A stretch of DNA of 28,454 nt from CALSPH01 sp041690035. GTDB taxonomy: Bacteria; Bacteroidota; Bacteroidia; NS11-12g; UBA955. Both the position numbers and the translations under genes were made by a program. The notes under the pieces are model-generated. The model made no database searches. It was not told the origin of the DNA and saw only the letters and a program-made list of their open reading frames with translations. Positions 17,241 to 25,372 of the stretch are shown piece after piece; position 1 is the stretch's first letter, and each line of letters begins with the position of its first letter. The stretch spans positions 1 through 28,454 of the forward strand of contig JBDNFC010000011.1 of the NCBI GenBank assembly GCA_041690035.1, read 5' to 3'.

Positions 17241-17591
17241 TTATCTAATTCTTTTCTCTTTTATACGGGCTGCTTTACCAGTTAATTCTCTTAGATAGAA
17301 AATTCTAGCTCTTCTAACCTTGCCTCTTTTATTTACTTCTATTTTATCAATATTAGGGCTATGTAATGGAAAAATTCTCTCTACTCCTATTCCGTTGGAT
17401 ATTTTTCTAACTGTAAAAGTCTCAGAAACTCCAGCATTTCTTCGTTGTATCACATCGCCTTGAAAAAGCTGAATCCTTTCTTTACTGCCCTCACGTATTT
17501 TGTAATGCACTGTAACTTTATCACCAGCATTAAAAGTTGGTATATTTTCTGTTTTTAAAAATCCTTGTGCTACTTTGTTTATTAAGTTCAT
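17241..17591 (-). CDS. rplS: 50S ribosomal protein L19
   Basis: The 116-residue product matches bacterial L19 over its whole length: FNAGDKVTVHYKIREGSKERIQLFQGDVIQRRNAGVSETFTVRKISNGIGVERIFPLHSPNIDKIEV and the basic tail RGKVRRARIFYLRELTGKAARIKEKR. L19 sits at the 30S-50S interface near bridge B6/B8. In many bacteria rplS follows rpsP-rimM-trmD; here it stands alone with its own promoter and terminator. A TACCTTTG -7 element (17618-17625, minus strand) lies 26 bp before the ATG, implying a short leader. Confidence 0.97.
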   Translation of the reverse strand: MNLINKVAQGFLKTENIPTFNAGDKVTVHYKIREGSKERIQLFQGDVIQRRNAGVSETFTVRKISNGIGVERIFPLHSPNIDKIEVNKRGKVRRARIFYLRELTGKAARIKEKRIR

Positions 17592-17617
17592 TGTAATTGT
17601 CCTTCAAAAATGGTCTG

Positions 17618-17625
17618 CAAAGGTA
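17618..17625 (-). promoter_or_regulatory. -7 element of the rplS promoter (TACCTTTG)
   Basis: This is an exact TAnnTTTG match on the minus strand followed by GC, as in many Bacteroidota housekeeping promoters. An A/T-rich stretch precedes it, without a clear TTTG at -33. Confidence 0.6.
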
Positions 17626-17730
17626 ATAATTAAATTCTTTTAAAAAATATTTTTCTTTAATTATTTTTAACAATTATTTTACACAAACAAAGAATGCATT
17701 TTCAATGTTTTGACATTAAAAATCAGTTAC

Positions 17731-19695
17731 TTAATTTTTTAAAACCACAAACTTTTTAGTGGTTTTGATACCGTCTATTCCAACACAGGTAATAAAATAA
17801 ATACCATTATGATATTTACTTATATCAATTTGTTGTTCATTTTCTGCATCATCCAAAAGTTGAGCATCCACCACTTGTCCCAAATTATTGAAAATACTAT
17901 AGCTTTTGAAATGATGAATTAAGCCTAAACTTAGGCGCAGTGAATTGCTGGCAGGGTTTGGATATAAAACAAAGTCTGCAGAAGGAATATCTTCTATAGT
18001 TAATGGGAATCCTGTGGTAAATTCATACCTAAGTTCGGTGCCAAAATCTGTCGCAAAGTTTTTGATAATCGAATTGTTGGCAGCATTTCTGATACGAAAT
18101 ACACCATTGGTAGTTCCTTGACCATTGCCAAACCACCAACCAATGCCATCTTTGTTAATATTGCGAACTGAGGTGCCTTTATCATCTAAAATTAATGTAT
18201 AACAGTATCCATTTTTTAAATTGAGCGTTTCTCTATAGGTGGTACTGTTTTCAAAATCATTTTTAGTCCAAACTACAGCACCTAGCCAATCTTTTATGAT
18301 AATGCTATTTTCTGAAGCCTCATTATTGGTAATAAATTCTATAATAATATCTTTTACATGGGTAGGTGTTTGCACATACCTGCTTGAAATTTTATTATTA
18401 AATGTGTTTTCATCCACTTTGCCATTTACATTTAATATTTCAAAATCAAAAGTTAGCATTCCTGATTTGTATGAGGTAACGGCTGGCAAAATAATTTCTA
18501 TAACTTGTAAAGGAGACAAAGCACCAAACCATATAAAATCATTTTTTGCAGCACTTGTGTTTCCGTAATTAAAGCGCACACTCTTTACAGTGTCACTTCC
18601 ATTATTTTTTATTAATATTCGATGATCTCCACAGGATGGGTTGTATCTTTTATAATCTTCAAAAGTGCTAGGATTGATAATATCTTCAATAGAAACATCA
18701 TTTTTAAAATTAAAAGCTCCAAAATACAATATGTGTGAAGTTATATAGTAGTTTCCATTGCTTCCAGCATTGTTAGAATAGGGTTCCATTTGCATTTGAT
18801 AATTGATAGCGCTATCATTTTTTAAACCAATAACAGTACTTATTGGAGTTACTCCCGCTCCGGGGCACCAATTGCCTCTATCTAACAGCCAAGTACCTGC
18901 TTGTGGGTACAATGAATTGAGTCCGCAATCATTTCTCCAAAGTGTTTTTTGGTTGATTTTTTGACCATTGTTATACATATAAACCGTTTTACTGCAAAAT
19001 TCGGAGCACCCTTCTTGCCTATCTGCTCCATGCCCAGTTTGAATCAATTGCACATCTGCAAACATTGCATTTGCAGGCGTTTTAGAATTAAATATTGGTA
19101 ACTTATCATTGATTGGACTATTGTCGTCACCATAGGTAAAACTTGCCCTATTAAGAATTTTTACAGGCAACCCTATTGGATTTCTTGCAGGTGTGCCAGC
19201 AATACAATTAAAATCTAATGTTATTTGCCAGCCCCTATCATTATTGGCCTCATATCCAGAATGCCTGTATGATATTTCTATACTGTCTTTAAAAAGATTT
19301 GAATATTGGCTCAAATCAAACCGCCATTTATGCAACCACTTGCCAGCTGCTGTCCAATAAAATCCATAAGGGGTAATAAATCTGGCTATTTCTAAGCCAA
19401 TTGAGTCTCCATTTTTTCCATTTATACGGTTGATAGAAATATCGTTTAGATAATCCCACTCGCCACATCTTAAGCCAGGAGCACACTCAAAAGTAAGTTC
19501 TAAATAAACTTTTCTATAATCTTGATTTTTAGGAAAAACTGCCCATTCATTGTAAAAGGTTTGCCCTCTTGACGGATCTGTTTTTATGATTACTTTATCA
19601 TGTGATTTTACCCTAAAAGTATCTTCTGCTGCTGCATAAGAAACGTTTATCAATAAAAATAAATTAAAAAGTAAAAGTATCGTTTTTTTTCTCAT
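17731..19695 (-). CDS. Secreted PNGase F-like protein with T9SS sorting domain
   Basis: The 654-residue precursor has a signal peptide (about 1-22). Residues 26-335 resemble peptide-N4-(N-acetyl-beta-glucosaminyl)asparagine amidase F: CGEWDYLNDI (77-86), ARFITPYGFYW, TGHGADRQEGCSEFC (220-234) and GTWLLDRGNWCPGAG (267-281). By comparison with the Flavobacterium enzyme, Asp81 matches catalytic Asp60 and Glu232 matches Glu206. The Glu118 site falls in a poorly aligned stretch near Glu149. The characterised enzyme is about 314 residues when mature, so the remaining about 240 residues are an added region of unknown role. The last 80 residues (FVLYPNPASNSLRLSL...GIKTTKKFVVLKN) form a type A T9SS sorting domain. 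Expected activity: release of N-glycans from glycoproteins outside the cell. The start overlaps the lepB stop (TAATG), indicating coupling. Confidence 0.85.
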   Translation of the reverse strand: MRKKTILLLFNLFLLINVSYAAAEDTFRVKSHDKVIIKTDPSRGQTFYNEWAVFPKNQDYRKVYLELTFECAPGLRCGEWDYLNDISINRINGKNGDSIGLEIARFITPYGFYWTAAGKWLHKWRFDLSQYSNLFKDSIEISYRHSGYEANNDRGWQITLDFNCIAGTPARNPIGLPVKILNRASFTYGDDNSPINDKLPIFNSKTPANAMFADVQLIQTGHGADRQEGCSEFCSKTVYMYNNGQKINQKTLWRNDCGLNSLYPQAGTWLLDRGNWCPGAGVTPISTVIGLKNDSAINYQMQMEPYSNNAGSNGNYYITSHILYFGAFNFKNDVSIEDIINPSTFEDYKRYNPSCGDHRILIKNNGSDTVKSVRFNYGNTSAAKNDFIWFGALSPLQVIEIILPAVTSYKSGMLTFDFEILNVNGKVDENTFNNKISSRYVQTPTHVKDIIIEFITNNEASENSIIIKDWLGAVVWTKNDFENSTTYRETLNLKNGYCYTLILDDKGTSVRNINKDGIGWWFGNGQGTTNGVFRIRNAANNSIIKNFATDFGTELRYEFTTGFPLTIEDIPSADFVLYPNPASNSLRLSLGLIHHFKSYSIFNNLGQVVDAQLLDDAENEQQIDISKYHNGIYFITCVGIDGIKTTKKFVVLKN

Positions 19696-21203
19696 TAATT
19701 AATTAATTTAAATAGCCGATTCCATCTAATTTTATACCTTACATTATTGCCATCTACTTGCTTATATTGTATAGAAAATAATACCAAAAGGGGTTTGCCA
19801 AGAATATGTGACTCTGGCACAAAACCCCAAATTCTACTATCTAGTGAATTATGTCTATTATCGCCCATCATCCAATAATAATTATATTTAAAAGTATAGT
19901 TGCTCAATAATTTATTATTAACTGAAATTTTATCACTCAAAATTTCTACATTTTCTAGGTCTTCAAAATTTTTAATTACATTGCCATACATGTATGCATT
20001 ATAAGGAATTGTAAGATCTATGTTATCTCCTCTTTTTGGACAATAATAAGGCCCACAATTATCAATCGTCCAGTTTACAAATGGAGCCACCGCATAACCA
20101 GGGTAGAGCATATCTCCTGGTTCTCCTCGCAATCTCAAAACGATATCAATAATCCCTTTTTCTTTCATATTATTTAGAATCTTTTCTGTAGTCATTATGT
20201 GTCTAAGGTTCTCTAAAGGCAATTTTGTAAGTCTAGAGCTGCTATCCAAATTACTCAAGAGCATCGGCAATCGTTGAGTTTGCCCAATATCATAAATGTC
20301 TAAATCATCCAAAACCTTATCATAGATTGGGTATAAACTATTGCCAACGATATAGCTGTGCTGTTCGCCACTCAAAACCGATAGTTTTTTGCCATTAAGA
20401 TATAAATAACTATTGTCAACTTTTAGTGTATCACCAGGGCCAGCCACGCAGCGTTTTATAAAATTTTGTCTCTTATCGATCGGAAAATCTAAATCATCGC
20501 CTGGCCAATTAAAAACAGTAGGATCGCCAGCTTTCACCCTGCTCCAGCCGCTAAACCTGATGTAGGGCAATGTTAATATTTTAACATAAGATGGAATACC
20601 CACCAAATCTCTATGCACAAATGGAATAGACACTGGTGTAGATGGAACCCTAAAACCATTGTGCAACTTACTTACAAATAAATAATCGCCAACCCTTAGA
20701 GAACGCTCCATAGATTGAGTAGGTATTTGGTAGGGCTCTACATATATCATTCTAACTAATGATGCCACCATGATGGCAAACCAGATGGCATCTGCCCAAT
20801 CTCTTACTTTATCTTTTGCTTTTGGGTATTGCTTTTTAAACTCCTCTGACTCTGCAGCACCTAAAAAGACTACATCTTTTCTAAAACCAATAAATGGTAA
20901 ATACAAAAACTGAAACAATGTACCCATTACTTGAGATTTAAAATCAAATCTGCCAAAACTGCGCAGCAAATCTATAGATAGCGTAAACCAAATGATGGGA
21001 TTAATGATGGGTATAAATAAATAGAAAAAATACGTAAGTGGTCTGCCTACCATTTTGACCCAACAATACCAATTGTATATTGGAATAATAGATAAAACAG
21101 GATTTAGTCCAGCCTTTTTAAACAATAGCCAAAAACCCACCCTATTAAGAACTAATATAGGGATAGCGAACGCTAAAAATAAAGACAGATTATATGATTG
21201 CAT
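19695..21203 (-). CDS. lepB: Signal peptidase I
   Basis: The 502-residue membrane serine protease cleaves signal peptides. After an N-terminal region with two to three membrane segments (about 8-30 and 55-80), a TM helix (about 136-153) leads into the catalytic core: PYQIPTQSMERSL with nucleophile Ser164; NFIKRCVAGPGD with general base Lys250; and the late box YYWMMGDNRHNSLDSRIWGFVPESHILGK. The core is interrupted by a long insert (about 270-420), as in other Bacteroidota enzymes; E. coli LepB has 324 residues. A TACGTTTG -7-like element (21217-21224) lies 13 bp upstream. The stop codon shares its last base with the start codon of the PNGase F-like gene, so the two are in one operon. Confidence 0.96.
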   Translation of the reverse strand: MQSYNLSLFLAFAIPILVLNRVGFWLLFKKAGLNPVLSIIPIYNWYCWVKMVGRPLTYFFYLFIPIINPIIWFTLSIDLLRSFGRFDFKSQVMGTLFQFLYLPFIGFRKDVVFLGAAESEEFKKQYPKAKDKVRDWADAIWFAIMVASLVRMIYVEPYQIPTQSMERSLRVGDYLFVSKLHNGFRVPSTPVSIPFVHRDLVGIPSYVKILTLPYIRFSGWSRVKAGDPTVFNWPGDDLDFPIDKRQNFIKRCVAGPGDTLKVDNSYLYLNGKKLSVLSGEQHSYIVGNSLYPIYDKVLDDLDIYDIGQTQRLPMLLSNLDSSSRLTKLPLENLRHIMTTEKILNNMKEKGIIDIVLRLRGEPGDMLYPGYAVAPFVNWTIDNCGPYYCPKRGDNIDLTIPYNAYMYGNVIKNFEDLENVEILSDKISVNNKLLSNYTFKYNYYWMMGDNRHNSLDSRIWGFVPESHILGKPLLVLFSIQYKQVDGNNVRYKIRWNRLFKLIN

Positions 21204-21338
21204 AATTTAATAACTGCAAACGTACATAAAAATACGGATTGTTTTGATAGCTAAGGTAATAAAATAGCAATTAATTGAATTTAGGAATCTATTGCAAGAA
21301 GGCGTAGATAAAGAATAAAAACATATTTTAACTAGAAA

Positions 21339-21370
21339 TTTGCAATTTCTTAAAATTAAAACTAAATTTG
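21339..21370 (+). promoter_or_regulatory. Promoter of tRNA-Leu
   Basis: TTTG (21339-21342), a 20-nt spacer and TAAATTTG (21363-21370) form an exact Bacteroidota -33/-7 pair. The tRNA begins 20 nt after the -7. Confidence 0.8.
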
Positions 21371-21389
21371 CAGTCGCTTTTAAAAAACT

Positions 21390-21471
21390 GCGCATGTGGC
21401 GTAATTGGTAGCCGCGCTAGACTTAGGATCTAGTGTTGAAAGACGTGGGGGTTCGAGTCCCTTCATGCGCA
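21390..21471 (+). tRNA. tRNA-Leu (anticodon UAG)
   Basis: The acceptor arms GCGCATG (21390-21396) and CATGCGC (21464-21470) pair perfectly. The anticodon stem CTAGA/TCTAG encloses the loop CTTAGGA, giving anticodon TAG, which reads CUN leucine codons. The variable arm is long (TGTTGAAAGACGT), as in class II leucine tRNAs. The T-arm is GGGGG-TTCGAGT-CCCTT. CCA is not encoded: ACAAC follows the acceptor stem, so it must be added by the CCA enzyme. Confidence 0.97.
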
Positions 21472-21480
21472 CAACAAAAT

Positions 21481-21518
21481 AAACCTCAAAATTTAAAATT
21501 TTTGAGGTTTATTTTTTT
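21481..21518 (+). terminator. Terminator after tRNA-Leu
   Basis: The stem AAACCTCAAA (21481-21490) and TTTGAGGTTT (21501-21510) is extended by A/T pairs inside the loop and followed by ATTTTTTT. Its stem sequence is the same as that of the rplS terminator. Confidence 0.88.
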
Positions 21519-21531
21519 ATATTTATGTTTG
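21501..21531 (+). promoter_or_regulatory. Predicted promoter of the glycosyltransferase gene, overlapping the tRNA terminator
   Basis: TTTG (21501-21504), 19 nt, then TATGTTTG (21524-21531) fits the Bacteroidota consensus. The -33 TTTG is part of the 3' arm of the tRNA terminator. The ATG at 21547 lies 15 nt after the -7, implying a very short leader. Confidence 0.55.
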
Positions 21532-21546
21532 CAATTAGCATAAACC

Positions 21547-23019
21547 ATGAAAAATAAACTAAACTTTGCCTTATTTATTGCTTTTCTAGGTATTTTTTGT
21601 TTTAGTATTGGTTTTAAAAAATATTACAAATTGCCTCCCAGCAGCTACCATCAAGGGGCACAAGCAGATAGACTTTCTATTGTTTACAATTATTGGCAAG
21701 ACAACACAGATTTTTTTCATCCAAAAGTGATGGAGAATTGGTTATCTGATGGCATTGTGGGCTGTGAGTTTCCGATTTTGTATTATGGCATTGCTCAAAT
21801 TTTTAAAGTATCAGGTTTTAGCTATGACATTTACCGAATAATATTTTTTTGTTTCTTTATTTTAGGTGCTTTGAGCGCTTATCAAATAGCAGCTTTTTAT
21901 GTAAAAGAAAATTCAGCTGCGATAATTACCCTAGTATGGATTGGTTCTCCCATATTTTGCTATTATGCGTTAAATTTTTTACCAGATATGCCTGCTTTAG
22001 GCTTAACAATGTTTGGATGGCGCCTATTGCTAAAACAACGAAAATCGCACTCAAAACAAGCTTTGGGCCTGCTAATTCTCTGTTTGGCAGGTTTATTAAA
22101 AGCCAGCTATAGCATACATGTAGCTGTTGCATTTTCTATTTATGTGCTTGAAAATAGAAAAATTCAATGGCAAATACTTTTGGTAAGCATTATTGCTATT
22201 GGCAGCCTTGCCGCATGGTATGAGTGGGCTTCTTACTTGAACAAAACTTACTTAAACTCCCACTTTTTGTTAAAACCAAACCCTGCAATTAGTTTCCCTA
22301 ATTTTGTAATGCTTATTGGCAGTAATTGGAGAAATTGGCAGTCTGAAATGTATCCAATTGCCACCCTTTTGGTTATTCTTATTGGAATAATCTTTATTTT
22401 TTATAAACCCATGGAACAACGCCTATTAAGGATGATTGCAATGCGTTTAGCCATTTTAGGACTGATATACTACCTTCTTTTTCAAACCCAATTTTTGTAC
22501 CATGATTACTATTTATTGGCTTTTTATCCTGCAAATTTTTTCTTCCTATTAATCGCTTTTATTGGCTTGAAAAGGTATTTTTATTTAGTGGGGTTTTTAA
22601 AATTTGTTTTTATAATTTTGCTTGTCTTTAATTTTACAAATGCCAAAGAGCAATTTAACGCAAGGTATGATATAAACAGCTATTATTATCAACCAGGTAT
22701 GCCTAAGATTATTGAAAAATATGAGACTATTGCCCCTTTTATAAATAAATATATTCCTAAAGACTCTTTTGTAATTACCGCTTTTGACAATACGCCAAAT
22801 ACAACATTATTGTTTATGCAACGGAGGGGTATAAGAATTTCAAAAGACTATAGTACTGCAGTTTTTGCAGAAAGAATAATGGAAAGAAATACGAACTTTG
22901 TTTTATGTAATGATAAAGAAGAATTTGACATTAAATTAAAAGAAATAAATGGGCCATCTTATCAATTAATTGATAGTTTTAAAAAAATATACCTGCTGCG
23001 TTTTAAAAGTAAATATTAA
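21547..23019 (+). CDS. GT-C type membrane glycosyltransferase (GT39/ArnT-like)
   Basis: The 490-residue polytopic protein has about ten to eleven predicted membrane helices. A short extracytoplasmic first loop carries QADRLSIVYNYW (Asp41), followed by SDGIVGCEFPILYY (Glu74). This acid-containing loop plus the EFPxLYY helix is the layout of dolichol/undecaprenyl-phosphate-sugar dependent GT-C enzymes (PMT/ArnT, GT39-like). The C-terminal soluble region of about 100 residues (YETIAPFINKYIPKDSFVITAFDNTPN...) also fits. It would transfer a sugar from a lipid carrier to an acceptor on the periplasmic face; acceptor and sugar are unknown. Its last 17 bp overlap the end of the convergent TonB-dependent receptor gene. 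Family membership is likely, exact specificity is not deducible. Confidence 0.75.
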   Translation: MKNKLNFALFIAFLGIFCFSIGFKKYYKLPPSSYHQGAQADRLSIVYNYWQDNTDFFHPKVMENWLSDGIVGCEFPILYYGIAQIFKVSGFSYDIYRIIFFCFFILGALSAYQIAAFYVKENSAAIITLVWIGSPIFCYYALNFLPDMPALGLTMFGWRLLLKQRKSHSKQALGLLILCLAGLLKASYSIHVAVAFSIYVLENRKIQWQILLVSIIAIGSLAAWYEWASYLNKTYLNSHFLLKPNPAISFPNFVMLIGSNWRNWQSEMYPIATLLVILIGIIFIFYKPMEQRLLRMIAMRLAILGLIYYLLFQTQFLYHDYYLLAFYPANFFFLLIAFIGLKRYFYLVGFLKFVFIILLVFNFTNAKEQFNARYDINSYYYQPGMPKIIEKYETIAPFINKYIPKDSFVITAFDNTPNTTLLFMQRRGIRISKDYSTAVFAERIMERNTNFVLCNDKEEFDIKLKEINGPSYQLIDSFKKIYLLRFKSKY

Positions 23020-25261
23020 ATCCGACAAAAAATCGAATACCTTGATTAGAAGTAAACACATAAGTAGGGTCAAACGTTAGTGCATTTGGATTATTGGGAG
23101 TTGGCAAAGCGTTTCCATTTGCATCAAAAGTTACTTGTTTATCAAAAGGATCAAAGGGTCTTGCAATACTATTGGCATTTGGTATAAAATTAAGTAAATT
23201 TTTAACGCCAAAAAACAACTCTTTCTGTCGGAATGTTTTAGAAAACTGTAAATTTTGAATACTATACCAAGGAGAGTTTCCCGACCTGTTATCTAATGGC
23301 CCTAGCAATGGCAAAACCATTGGAGAATAAAAATTACCTGTATAAGAAATTTTGAGATTAGGTTTATTTATTTGATAAGAACAATTCCAAGTTCCAGAAA
23401 AATTTTCTGTTAAAGGCTGCCTTTGTAATACCCCATCTCTTGTTTGATTAACTTCCATATAAGTAATTCCTAAAAATCCATTAAAATGTGTGCTGAGATT
23501 AAATTCTAAATTACTTGAAACCCCTTTTGAAACAGCAAATCCATTAATATTTTGATATATAATTTTATTTGGATCAGATAGGTAATCGGGTATAATTTTA
23601 TTTGTAAAATAGGTAAACCATCCACCAAAATCTAGGTTAAAATACCTATTTTTTTTTCCAAAAAACTTATAATTATAATTTCCATTAAAATTCCAACTCG
23701 TTTCTGGCGCTAGCTTTTCTTTAAAAACTACTGTTCTAGCACCAGTTAATGCTGCATGATCTTCTGTAAACACATTAGCTACTCTATAGCCATTGCCTAA
23801 CCCCAAACGATAAGTATGTACTAAATCGCGTGAGGATATTTTTAAATTGAGCCTTGGTGTAATAATGCTGCCATGTATAAAATTATAATCATATCTTATG
23901 CCTGATAATACAACGCTTCTAGCATTAAAATTATGCGTATGTTGCAGAAAAACACCAGGTAAATGCTGCACACTAACCGCATTGGTGCTATCTAAATCGA
24001 TGGTTGCAGCAGTATTGTCATCATATTTTGTGAAACGATATGAAACCCCTGCTAAAAAATCATTATTTGTGTTGAGTTTATAATTCCATAGCAACTGAGC
24101 AAAACCCACAGATTGATTTGCTAAAAAAGGAAGGGTTCCATAAAAACTATTTTGTTGATGATTATTATAACTAAACTGAAGCGCTATATCCTGCTTTATT
24201 GGCAAAGGCAATAACCCAAAAATCTCTACACGTTTCGTAAATATGCTTTCGCCATAAACGCTATCTCCTCCCCTAAAACTTTTGTTCCAATTAGTTTGCC
24301 CGCCCCACCTATCTTCATAAATGTATCGTCCTGCAATAGAAAATTGCTTGTTTTCAGAAATATTTATATTGAATTTATTAAAAAATGCAATTCTATTTTG
24401 CAATGTTAAATCTGTGAATCCATCATTGTTTTTATCTATAACTTGCTGAAAATTAAAATAATTTATTCCTGCAATTAATGTGCTGCTTTTTCCAATTTTT
24501 CTTTGAATGCCTACATCTGTATTCCACTCTCCCCAAGTATTTGTAAAAGTTTCTATAAATGTGATTGGTTTTTGATACTTGCTTTTTGTAATAACATTAA
24601 TAAGTCCACCAACAGCCTCTGATCCATAAAGGGTGGATGCTGCTCCTTTTACTATTTCTACTCTTTCTATTAAGCTTTGCGGAATACCAAAAAGCCCATA
24701 AACAGAAGATAATCCACTCACAATTGGCATTCCATCTATTAATATTGCAGTATATGGCCCTTCTAAGCCATTGATATGAATATCTCCAGTATTGCAAACA
24801 TTACAATTATTCTGAGGGCGTACACCATTTATATTTTGCATGGCATCAAAGATGTTGGAAGAAATATTTGATTTAAAATAAAGGGGTGAAAACACTTCAA
24901 TATTTACCGGACTTTTGGACTTGGAGACTTCTTTTAAAGTGCCACTAATTACCATTGGTTCAAACAAATGTGCTCTTGGAAATAAGTAAAATGTATCTAT
25001 TTTGTTTATAAAGTTATTTGGCAATGTTTTTATTAATGTATCATATCCCTTTGCCCACACCATAATTTTTGATTGAGGTGATGGAGTGATACAATATTGA
25101 TTGTTTGGATTACTTTTTATTTTCAAACCATTGTGCGATACATTTAATGCCCCTGTTATCATGGTATCTGAGGCAAAAACGCAAAAACAATAATCTGTTT
25201 GGCCCTTAACACAATTATTTATTAATAGTAAAATGTACAATACTAATAATTTTTTTAACAT
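23003..25261 (-). CDS. TonB-dependent outer-membrane receptor, probably for a metal complex
   Basis: The receptor is 752 residues from the ATG at 25259-25261; a longer TTG start adds only MYYCT. A signal peptide (MLKKLLVLYILLLINNC) precedes a degenerate N-terminal domain. The plug follows: SNISSNIFDAMQNINGVRPQNNCNVCNTGDIHINGLEGPYTAILIDGMPI and the closing motif RVEIVKGAASTLYGSEAVGGLINVITK. The 22-strand barrel ends with the aromatic terminus FVGFNIYF. The plug contains a CxxC pair (Cys153, Cys156). It lies divergent to an MntR/DtxR-type regulator, close to a TonB gene, and has an operator-like palindrome in its promoter. These point to import of Mn, Fe or a chelate; the substrate itself is not visible. 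It overlaps the glycosyltransferase 3' end by 17 bp. Confidence 0.92.
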   Translation of the reverse strand: MLKKLLVLYILLLINNCVKGQTDYCFCVFASDTMITGALNVSHNGLKIKSNPNNQYCITPSPQSKIMVWAKGYDTLIKTLPNNFINKIDTFYLFPRAHLFEPMVISGTLKEVSKSKSPVNIEVFSPLYFKSNISSNIFDAMQNINGVRPQNNCNVCNTGDIHINGLEGPYTAILIDGMPIVSGLSSVYGLFGIPQSLIERVEIVKGAASTLYGSEAVGGLINVITKSKYQKPITFIETFTNTWGEWNTDVGIQRKIGKSSTLIAGINYFNFQQVIDKNNDGFTDLTLQNRIAFFNKFNINISENKQFSIAGRYIYEDRWGGQTNWNKSFRGGDSVYGESIFTKRVEIFGLLPLPIKQDIALQFSYNNHQQNSFYGTLPFLANQSVGFAQLLWNYKLNTNNDFLAGVSYRFTKYDDNTAATIDLDSTNAVSVQHLPGVFLQHTHNFNARSVVLSGIRYDYNFIHGSIITPRLNLKISSRDLVHTYRLGLGNGYRVANVFTEDHAALTGARTVVFKEKLAPETSWNFNGNYNYKFFGKKNRYFNLDFGGWFTYFTNKIIPDYLSDPNKIIYQNINGFAVSKGVSSNLEFNLSTHFNGFLGITYMEVNQTRDGVLQRQPLTENFSGTWNCSYQINKPNLKISYTGNFYSPMVLPLLGPLDNRSGNSPWYSIQNLQFSKTFRQKELFFGVKNLLNFIPNANSIARPFDPFDKQVTFDANGNALPTPNNPNALTFDPTYVFTSNQGIRFFVGFNIYF

Positions 25262-25276
25262 GGTACAATAATACAA

Positions 25277-25296
25277 TTGTTAGATGAATCTAACAA
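25277..25296. promoter_or_regulatory. Perfect inverted repeat, candidate MntR/DtxR operator
   Basis: TTGTTAGAT-GA-ATCTAACAA is a perfect 9-2-9 palindrome 15 bp upstream of the receptor ATG. It overlaps the predicted -7 of the receptor promoter and its transcription start region. DtxR/MntR-family operators are interrupted palindromes of similar size with TTAG-type half sites. Confidence 0.7.
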
Positions 25297-25323
25297 ATTA
25301 AATAATACTATTCTTATAAACAA
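25294..25323 (-). promoter_or_regulatory. Predicted promoter of the TonB-dependent receptor
   Basis: On the minus strand TTG (25321-25323), 19 nt, then TTAATTTG (25294-25301), one mismatch from TAnnTTTG. The end of the -7 runs into the palindrome at 25277-25296. Confidence 0.45.
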
Positions 25324-25347
25324 TATTTTCGATATCAAAAATTTATG

Positions 25348-25355
25348 TACTTTTG
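25348..25355 (+). promoter_or_regulatory. -7 element of the MntR-like gene (TACTTTTG)
   Basis: This is an exact TAnnTTTG match ending 17 nt before the ATG at 25373. No convincing -33 TTTG was found. It lies about 50 bp beyond the palindrome, which may allow weak autoregulation. Confidence 0.5.
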
Positions 25356-25372
25356 AAGACTAAATCAATAAA

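Noticed and set aside
17671..17730. Small hairpin AATG-TTTTGA-CATT downstream of the PNGase F-like gene as terminator
   Set aside because: The stem is only four pairs and there is no suitable T-run on the minus strand.
25262..25276. TTG start five codons before the receptor ATG
   Set aside because: The ATG gives a normal signal peptide (MLKKLL...), and the TTG lies next to the predicted operator.
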